Source: CAYJDG01 sp964368875 (GTDB lineage Bacteria > Pseudomonadota > Alphaproteobacteria > Micavibrionales > Micavibrionaceae). From it: 64,000 nt of DNA. Positions 58,739-64,000 of this stretch are shown piece by piece. The position numbers and the translations under genes were made by a program. Positions within the stretch are counted from its first letter, which is position 1; each line of letters begins with the position of its first letter. The notes beneath the pieces are model-generated. The model saw only the letters and a program-made list of their open reading frames with translations, had not been told where the DNA came from and searched no databases. Where the stretch lies: the NCBI GenBank assembly GCA_964368875.1, contig CAYJDG010000001.1, positions 1-64,000 of the forward strand, read 5' to 3'.

Positions 58739-60802
58739 ATGAAGGCTGATCTTCTATATATCTATATCAAGAACCACCTCATTCCGGTGGGTGCCTGCTT
58801 TTTTGTAGCAGCAATCTTTCTTTCTTTGAAGATTTATCTTTATGGTGTGCCGGAATTCTCCTTGAGCATTATTTTTTTGATGCTCCTGACCTGCAGTTTT
58901 TTCATGGTCCTTCATCAGCATCGGATTTATAGAGAAGTTATTACAAAACAAAATCTCTCATCTGCAGACGCAAGCAAAACTATTCGTCTGTTAAGTCTTT
59001 ACAAGGTCGGTTATTTGTTGCCTTGGTTGCTGATTTTGTTCTGGCCGTTTCGTACAGAGTTCGTCTTCGATCACCTTGTTGGATATATTTACGTTTTTTG
59101 CGCTGTCGCGGTTTATATGGCGATCAGTCCCGCATGCTTTAGCCTCTTTATCGTCGAGATATTTCTTCACCTTGCCGTAGCAGCGATAATTACTGCCCTA
59201 AATTATAATATCCAAGAGACTGCATATGTCGGTGCGTTTATTATAATTTTTGGAAGCTATACGATCATTGCAGGGCGCAAGCTTTCGAATTCGACTGTAC
59301 AGATTTTGAAGAGCAAGGTTGAGCTTGAAAAGGCTGTGACAGTTGCAAAGAAAGCCAATCAGGCTAAATCCGATTTTCTCGGCATTATTTCTCACGAAAT
59401 TCGTACACCTATGGTCGGAATCATGGGGATGATCGATATTCTGGGTGAAACCAAGATTACTCCGGAGCAACGCGAATGTGTGAACGTGGTTCATCAGTGC
59501 TCTAAATCACTTCTCAACACACTCAACGATCTTCTGGATACATCGCGGATGGAGGCTGGGACATTCAGTCTGGTGGAGGAAGATTTTAATTGTATAGAAA
59601 TGCTTCAAAATACTGCCAAAGTTTTTGTTCCAGTCGCAGCCGGGAAACAAATTTTATTTACTATAACCATCGATGATAATTTCCCCGAATATATTCATGG
59701 AGACTCAAATCGACTGCAGCAAGTTGTCGTTAATCTTTTGAATAATGCGATCAAATTTACTGAAAGAGGCGAAGTCTCCCTCCATGCAGGGTTTCATGCG
59801 GAAACGAATCAACTCTTCATCAAAGTGATTGATACCGGGATAGGTATCAGCGCTAAGGACCAAAAAAATCTGTTTCAGAGATTTTCTCAGGCAAACAGTT
59901 CGATTGGTCGCAAATATGGCGGGACAGGTCTTGGTTTGTCGATTGCCAAGACCTTGGTTGAAATGATGGGGGGGTATCTGAATTTAAAGAGCGACAAAGG
60001 CCAGGGCAGCACCTTTATTGTTGAAATTCCTCACCGCAAGGCCCAAAAATCAAAAGAATTTCCTATAGCTGAGGCTAAAAGCCTTGCAGGCGTGTTCGAA
60101 ATACTGCTGGTCGAGGATAATCAGATCAATAGCATGGTTACGTCTCGCCTGCTTAAAAAGAAGGGCCACGCCGTGACGCAGGCATATGATGCGAATGGGG
60201 CTCTGGATGCAGTTCGCAAACATGATTTTAGTTTAATTCTGATGGATATAAATCTTCCTGATATGAATGGTCTCGAAGTAACAAAAAAAATCAGGGAGCT
60301 TGGGGGCGATTATAAGGCGGTTCCGATTATTGCGCTGAGTGCCAATGGTATTCAGGAGCAGATTGATAGTTGTTTGAACGCAGGTATGGCGGGTTTCCTT
60401 ATCAAGCCTTTCGCACCTCAGGAATTGTATGATGTGATAAACGGATTTGCCAAACCGTATAATGAAAGAAGGCGAGCTGACCGGTATAAAAAGACGAGTA
60501 GCGCAAAAGTTCAGTCCATTACTGAAGAGCTTGGTCCAGAATACATGTCGTACCTGATGAAGCGGAGTACAGAAGAATTAGACCGTTTGAATAGCTTGCT
60601 GGTACTTGCTGGCCAGACGGCTGATTCTGAGGCTACACACAAGATCGCCCACGAGATTAAAGGCGTGGGCGGCATGGTTGGCTTCGACGAAATCGTCGAT
60701 TTGGCGCAGTCTCTAGAAGGCCTGCCGTATCAGCAGTTTGATCCTCGGGCTATCGACCTAATCAATCGTCTTGATGGAGCGGTAAAACGTCTGATAGATT
60801 AG
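58739..60802 (+). CDS. Hybrid sensor histidine kinase with receiver and Hpt domains
   Basis: 687 residues. Six or so membrane helices (about 15-185) with no large periplasmic domain; HisKA with SHEIRTPMVGIMGM (His219); HATPase with VVVNLLNNAIKFTERGE, DTGIGIS and YGGTGLGLSIAKTLVEMMGG; a receiver with Asp503 in LILMDINLPDMNGLEV; and a C-terminal Hpt-like domain with IAHEIKGVGGMVG (His638). This is a full phosphorelay in one chain, which could pass phosphate to the OmpR-type regulator encoded upstream. The signal is probably sensed in or near the membrane. Confidence 0.94.
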   Translation: MKADLLYIYIKNHLIPVGACFFVAAIFLSLKIYLYGVPEFSLSIIFLMLLTCSFFMVLHQHRIYREVITKQNLSSADASKTIRLLSLYKVGYLLPWLLILFWPFRTEFVFDHLVGYIYVFCAVAVYMAISPACFSLFIVEIFLHLAVAAIITALNYNIQETAYVGAFIIIFGSYTIIAGRKLSNSTVQILKSKVELEKAVTVAKKANQAKSDFLGIISHEIRTPMVGIMGMIDILGETKITPEQRECVNVVHQCSKSLLNTLNDLLDTSRMEAGTFSLVEEDFNCIEMLQNTAKVFVPVAAGKQILFTITIDDNFPEYIHGDSNRLQQVVVNLLNNAIKFTERGEVSLHAGFHAETNQLFIKVIDTGIGISAKDQKNLFQRFSQANSSIGRKYGGTGLGLSIAKTLVEMMGGYLNLKSDKGQGSTFIVEIPHRKAQKSKEFPIAEAKSLAGVFEILLVEDNQINSMVTSRLLKKKGHAVTQAYDANGALDAVRKHDFSLILMDINLPDMNGLEVTKKIRELGGDYKAVPIIALSANGIQEQIDSCLNAGMAGFLIKPFAPQELYDVINGFAKPYNERRRADRYKKTSSAKVQSITEELGPEYMSYLMKRSTEELDRLNSLLVLAGQTADSEATHKIAHEIKGVGGMVGFDEIVDLAQSLEGLPYQQFDPRAIDLINRLDGAVKRLID

Positions 60803-60831
60803 CTATGTCATTGATTTAAATAAGCAAATTT

Positions 60832-60860
60832 TCTTACAAATTTCTTACAACTATCTTACA
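60832..60860 (+). promoter_or_regulatory. Three TCTTACA direct repeats at 11-bp spacing
   Basis: TCTTACA begins at 60832, 60843 and 60854, an exact 11-bp period, 77 bases before the ATG of the RTX gene at 60937. One-turn direct repeats are the usual site layout for OmpR/PhoB-type regulators. The regulator encoded at 58031-58717 is the obvious candidate; binding is inferred. Confidence 0.65.
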
Positions 60861-60936
60861 GCGATCCAACACATCCTCGTCTGCCCTATGGAATACTGGT
60901 ATTAGGTATTTACGTAATCAATAGAACGAGGACACC

Positions 60937-62414
60937 ATGGCCACCATAGCAGAACTTGAAGCAGCTCTCCTGGACGCAGCCGCGACTGGCAACATGAGCG
61001 CAATCACCAAGACAATCAACAGCCTGACGCCGGAGCAGAAAGCTGCCATCAATCCTTCGGTCTATGGCACGGTTCTCATTTCAGCTGCGCATTACACAAC
61101 TATCGATGATGCGCTTTCCACCAGCACAATTCGCAATATGATGTCGAAAGTTGGTACGTTCTTATCGCCATCCGATATTACACATGCGATGCAAATTGTT
61201 GTCGACGATCATAACTTCGCGGCGCTTGATGCCGTGACCGATTATTTAACATCTGCTCAGAAAGCATACATGGATCCGAATACACTCGGCGATATTTTGA
61301 TCGAGGTTGCAAGATATACTGGATNNNNNNNNNNNNNNNNNNNNNNNNNNNNNNNNNNNNNNNNNNNNNNNNNNNNNNNNNNNNNNNNNNNNNNNNNNNN
61401 NNNNNNNNNNNNNNNNNNNNNNNNATGGATCCGAATACACTCGGCGATATTTTGATCGAGGTTGCAAGATATACTGGATTTGGCACGGGAACGACCACCG
61501 ATGCGCAGACGGCGACAGTCGTGCGCGATCTCATGGTGAAACTGGGATCAAATATGCCAACAAGTGACGTTGCGGATGCAGTCGAGATATTATTGTCCGA
61601 TAAAAATTGGGGAGCTCTCGATGCGATCTTTGATAATCTTTCAGACTTTGCAATTTCCGCAGTTGTAGCCGAGGCTCAAGCGGCGCTTACTGCAAATTCT
61701 GTCAGAGTTCTTCTCAACGGGAATGATACATTCACTGGGACCAGCGCGCATGAGGTTGTTTATGCCGTTGGTGGGAATGACATCATTAATGTCGGTGCAG
61801 GTAATGACAGAGTCTATGCCGGAACGGGCAACGATCAGGTGCGCGGTGGCAGCGGAGCAGATCTGCTTTACGGTGAAGAAGGGGATGACCGACTTTGGGG
61901 GGATGATGGTAATGATACCCTGTATGGTCAGGACGGGTTGGATACTCTCTGGGGCGGTGTTGGTAATGACACTCTTTCTGGCGGTAACCAAGCTGATACC
62001 CTGTATGGTGAAGTCGGAGACGACAGTCTCAACGGCGGCGGAGACAACGATACACTGATCGGTGGTGATGGGAACGATGTCCTGAATGGGGGATCTTACA
62101 CGGATATCCTGACAGGCGGCCTCGGGAGAGATACCTTCGTCTTTCAGGATATTTCGACTGGCTTTGATGTGATTAACGATTTCTCGGCTAGCCAGGGCGA
62201 TATACTCGATTTTTCTGCCTTACTTGATGGGTTTGATCCGGTGACCATGGCGATTACTGACTTTGTCACCAAGACAGTTATTAGCGGCGATACGGTTATC
62301 TCAATTGATGCTGATGGCACGGGCGCAGGTGCGGCTGTTCAGGTCGCTGTTCTGGATAACGTATCGAATTTCAATATTCAGACGCTGTATGATAACGGCC
62401 AGATTATAACCTAA
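60937..62414 (+). CDS. RTX (hemolysin-type calcium-binding) protein with helical repeats, interrupted by a gap
   Basis: The N-terminal part is helical with two copies of a roughly 77-residue unit (ending FAALDAVTDYLTSAQKAYMD and WGALDAIFDNLSDFAISAV). Then come about ten RTX nonapeptides (GGNDIINVGAGNDRVYAGTG; YGEEGDDRLWGDDGNDTLYG) and a C-terminal type I secretion block (DTFVFQDISTGFDVINDFSA; LDFSALLDGF). No Sec signal, so export by a type I transporter is expected, though none is nearby. A 55-base identity on both sides of the gap lets the two parts join in frame into a 440-residue protein. Upstream TCTTACA repeats suggest two-component control. Confidence 0.85.
61270..61324 (+). repeat. 55-bp repeat, left copy, abutting the gap
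   Basis: Identical to 61425-61479 and ends exactly where the N run starts; it encodes MDPNTLGDILIEVARYTG plus one base. Either unmerged contig ends or a true repeat unit. Confidence 0.95.
61325..61424. other. Assembly gap (100 N) inside the RTX gene
   Basis: Exactly 100 N flanked by two identical 55-base segments. Joining the flanks over the 55 bases keeps the reading frame (1323 bases in total). Confidence 0.97.
61425..61479 (+). repeat. 55-bp repeat, right copy, abutting the gap
   Basis: Begins at the first base after the N run and matches 61270-61324 base for base; sequence diverges from the gap edge onward only because N replaces the left continuation. Confidence 0.95.
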
Positions 62415-62439
62415 GCTTAGAAAACCTTTGCTACGAAAG

Positions 62440-62467
62440 CCTCCCGGTTATTGATCGGGAGGTTTTT
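62440..62467 (+). terminator. Intrinsic terminator after the RTX gene
   Basis: CCTCCCG (62440-62446) pairs with CGGGAGG (62456-62462), extendable by two more pairs, followed by TTTTT. It lies between the convergent RTX and glycosidase-like genes. Confidence 0.88.
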
Positions 62468-62481
62468 GATTGATGTACTTT

Positions 62482-63546
62482 TTAGCGGGATTTTTCAGGT
62501 TCAGTTTCAGGAGGTGGAACCGAAACTACAGGTTTCAGCGCATCGAGAATAACCTGCCAGCTCTCCTTTGCTTTTCCATTCGTATCGAACAGGCCGAGTG
62601 AGCAGAGCAGGGCTGCGAAATCAGACCCGGTCATTTTGTACGCCCGCTGCAACGCTTTGCAGACACCGGGTGAAAAATCGTGCAGCAGGAATAAGTTGAC
62701 GTAGCTGACATTTGGCGTGGCATTCAGGGTCGCGATCATCTTCCTGAAATACGCAGCCTGCGCTGCGTCAGATGATCCGATCACGGTCGAGGACGGAAAA
62801 CCAAGTTCCTGAATATAAATCGGCTTGGTTGGATAAGCGGCCAGCAGGCTGGCAATATCCTGTTCTGCTTCGGCCTCGGTTTTAAGCACCAGTTTAGATG
62901 TAACCGGATAATAGGTGATAAAGACTCCGTCGCTCACATTTACCAGTTGCTCAACGATCTTTTTACGCTTGCCGGAAAAGCCGTCGAAGGTGACGGTGAT
63001 GCCGATTTTGGCGTTGGGAAAATAGCGGCGGGCGGTTTTTGCTGCCTGCTCGTAAAATTTCAGGAAGTCTTCAAGTTCATCTTCGTTATCAGCGAGATAA
63101 ACATCTGCTTCGTTGCCGATTGAAAGCCATTTGATGTCAGCGGCTGTCACGCTGGCCAGCTGCTTAAGTGTGTCATCGAATTTGATCAGTAGCTCGGGTT
63201 TCGTCCAGCGCGCATTTTTGAAGTCTTTGGGCAGGCCGCGTTGCGCCGTGTTGATGACCTGTATGCCGAGATACCCAGGCAGCTTGCTGACCTGTGCGTG
63301 ACGCACAGTGGTTTTAAATTCTTCAAGACGGTTGTGATCGTCATCGACGAATTCACCCCATGTCGCTGCGAAAAAATAGGCAGTCAGGCCGGGGGAGGCG
63401 GTTGCCAGCTGATAAGCCTGCTCCCAGTCCTGCGCCGAGGCGCGGTCTCCGTGGGCTGGAAAAATAGCGACGGAATACTCCGTCGCTACAGCATTTGTAA
63501 ATGTCAGGAGAGAGAGGCATGCCCCAAGAAGGGCAGCCCGTCTCAT
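62482..63546 (-). CDS. Secreted clan GH-A glycoside hydrolase-like protein
   Basis: 354 residues. Signal peptide ends near NAVATEY. The TIM-barrel pattern of clan GH-A is suggested by IKWLSIGNEADVYL (acid/base Glu146 after Asn, as in the N-E motif) and KPIYIQELGFPSS (nucleophile Glu247 on a later strand), with GITVTFDGF and GVFITYYPV as intervening strands. The exact family and substrate are unknown. Its ATG overlaps the stop of the hydrolase gene behind it (ATGA), so the two are cotranscribed. A Pro-rich tail ends the protein. Confidence 0.75.
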   Translation of the reverse strand: MRRAALLGACLSLLTFTNAVATEYSVAIFPAHGDRASAQDWEQAYQLATASPGLTAYFFAATWGEFVDDDHNRLEEFKTTVRHAQVSKLPGYLGIQVINTAQRGLPKDFKNARWTKPELLIKFDDTLKQLASVTAADIKWLSIGNEADVYLADNEDELEDFLKFYEQAAKTARRYFPNAKIGITVTFDGFSGKRKKIVEQLVNVSDGVFITYYPVTSKLVLKTEAEAEQDIASLLAAYPTKPIYIQELGFPSSTVIGSSDAAQAAYFRKMIATLNATPNVSYVNLFLLHDFSPGVCKALQRAYKMTGSDFAALLCSLGLFDTNGKAKESWQVILDALKPVVSVPPPETEPEKSR

Positions 63547-64000
63547 TTGATATTGCCTTTATCGCCATCGAGCGAGCTTGGATCGAACTTGACCGGGGCC
63601 GGTTCGACGGCATTGGCGCAATCAAGCGGCATGTCTTTGAGCACCGTCCACTTTTCGACCCAGCCAAGCGAATGGTCGGCATCGTCAACCAGTGTCACGT
63701 TCATGCAACTGGCATCGCCTGCATTCTGAACGAAGCTGTTGAACACGGCAGGCGGTGTGATGCGGTCGAGTTTGCCAATGAAATGGCGTTGCGGCAGGTG
63801 CGCAACCTGTGCTGCGAAATCTACCGGGTTGAGCGAGCCATCAAGGAACGTAACATTATGCAGCTGGCTCATGACGCGGTGATCGAGATCGCCTGCAACC
63901 GTGCGCAGCGACAGGATGTCATCACGTTTCCCGGCGAGGATCGTGGCAATCGCAGCTCCGCCATCATAACCGACAATGTTGAAGCCGGTCACGTCATGGT
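63543..64000 (-). CDS. Alpha/beta hydrolase-like protein (N-terminus beyond the window)
   Basis: At least 152 residues; the frame runs past base 64000, and the GTG at 63992 is an internal Val. The nucleophile elbow reads VGYDGGAA, with Asp where Ser is usual; GKLDRITPPAVF gives the acid and DDADHSLGW the His. The arrangement otherwise fits a C-terminal alpha/beta-hydrolase half. An Asp nucleophile, as in dehalogenases and epoxide hydrolases, or an inactive enzyme are both possible. It overlaps the glycosidase-like gene by 4 bases. Confidence 0.75.
   Translation of the reverse strand, partial: HDVTGFNIVGYDGGAAIATILAGKRDDILSLRTVAGDLDHRVMSQLHNVTFLDGSLNPVDFAAQVAHLPQRHFIGKLDRITPPAVFNSFVQNAGDASCMNVTLVDDADHSLGWVEKWTVLKDMPLDCANAVEPAPVKFDPSSLDGDKGNIK

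Noticed and set aside
61270..61479. Insertion sequence or transposon target duplication at the repeated 55-mer
   Set aside because: 55 bases is far too long for a target duplication, the copies lie inside one gene in frame, and they abut an N run exactly.
52289..62414. Type I secretion transporter genes expected near the two RTX proteins
   Set aside because: No ABC transporter, membrane-fusion or TolC-like gene appears on either strand in this part.
1..64000. CRISPR array, rRNA operon, phage or insertion sequence
   Set aside because: No regularly spaced repeats, no rRNA sequence, and no integrase, transposase or phage structural motif was seen; the three tRNAs have no adjacent attachment-site duplication.

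Overview
The window looks like a moderately GC-rich alphaproteobacterial chromosome, in draft form with three 100-base runs of N. Several things point to Alphaproteobacteria: the order pal-cpoB-tilS-ftsH...glmM, the hisZ-purA pair, a murA-hisG-UPF0262-infA-maf-rng block, a CpdR-type receiver, and a Caulobacter/Agrobacterium-style Tad (Flp pilus) locus. I cannot name the genus.

Layout. 1-4915: a partial TetR regulator and an envelope cluster (lpoA-like, rsmI, yraN, dolP-like, SirB1-like) that mirrors the E. coli rsmI-lpoA-yraN-dolP neighbourhood. 5097-16450: a housekeeping run of pal, cpoB, tilS, ftsH, a small Cys-rich secreted protein, a thioredoxin/NHL protein, glmM, thiD, hisZ and purA. 16530-19075: a membrane-anchored pseudokinase-like protein overlapping a small membrane protein. 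19213-21618: the TadE/TadF/TadG minor-pilin block. 21626-23267: terC and two small genes on the minus strand. 23780-32799: flp, cpaA-cpaF, tadB and tadC, closed by a strong terminator and met by tadD and a stand-alone secretin-N-domain protein on the minus strand. 34529-45627: a pilin-like protein, a hydrolase, tRNA-Val, cpdR, ohr, a glycosyltransferase, rluD, an amino-acid dehydrogenase preceded by a candidate small RNA, two tandem single-domain response regulators, glpD and glpK (glpK interrupted by a gap). 45624-51996 (minus): a malonyl-CoA-decarboxylase-like protein, tRNA-Phe, rng, maf, infA, UPF0262, hisG, murA, dcd and a 51-residue basic protein. 52139-64000 is the accessory part: tRNA-Thr, a 1294-residue alginate epimerase/esterase-like RTX protein, an SPFH protein, a two-component pair (OmpR-type regulator plus hybrid kinase), a second RTX protein, a secreted glycosidase-like protein and a partial alpha/beta hydrolase.

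How the genes may work together. The Tad genes supply pilin, prepilin peptidase, secretin, ATPases and platform proteins for surface attachment. The 52-64 kb part looks like a secreted polysaccharide/biofilm-matrix module. Its giant protein joins an AlgE-type mannuronan C5-epimerase module to a GQSN-type esterase domain and RTX repeats, an arrangement I recall from the P. syringae enzyme PsmE. Upstream of the second RTX gene are three TCTTACA elements at exact 11-bp spacing, the classic site geometry of OmpR/PhoB-family regulators, and such a regulator is encoded about 2 kb upstream. No alginate polymerisation genes and no type I secretion transporter lie in the window.
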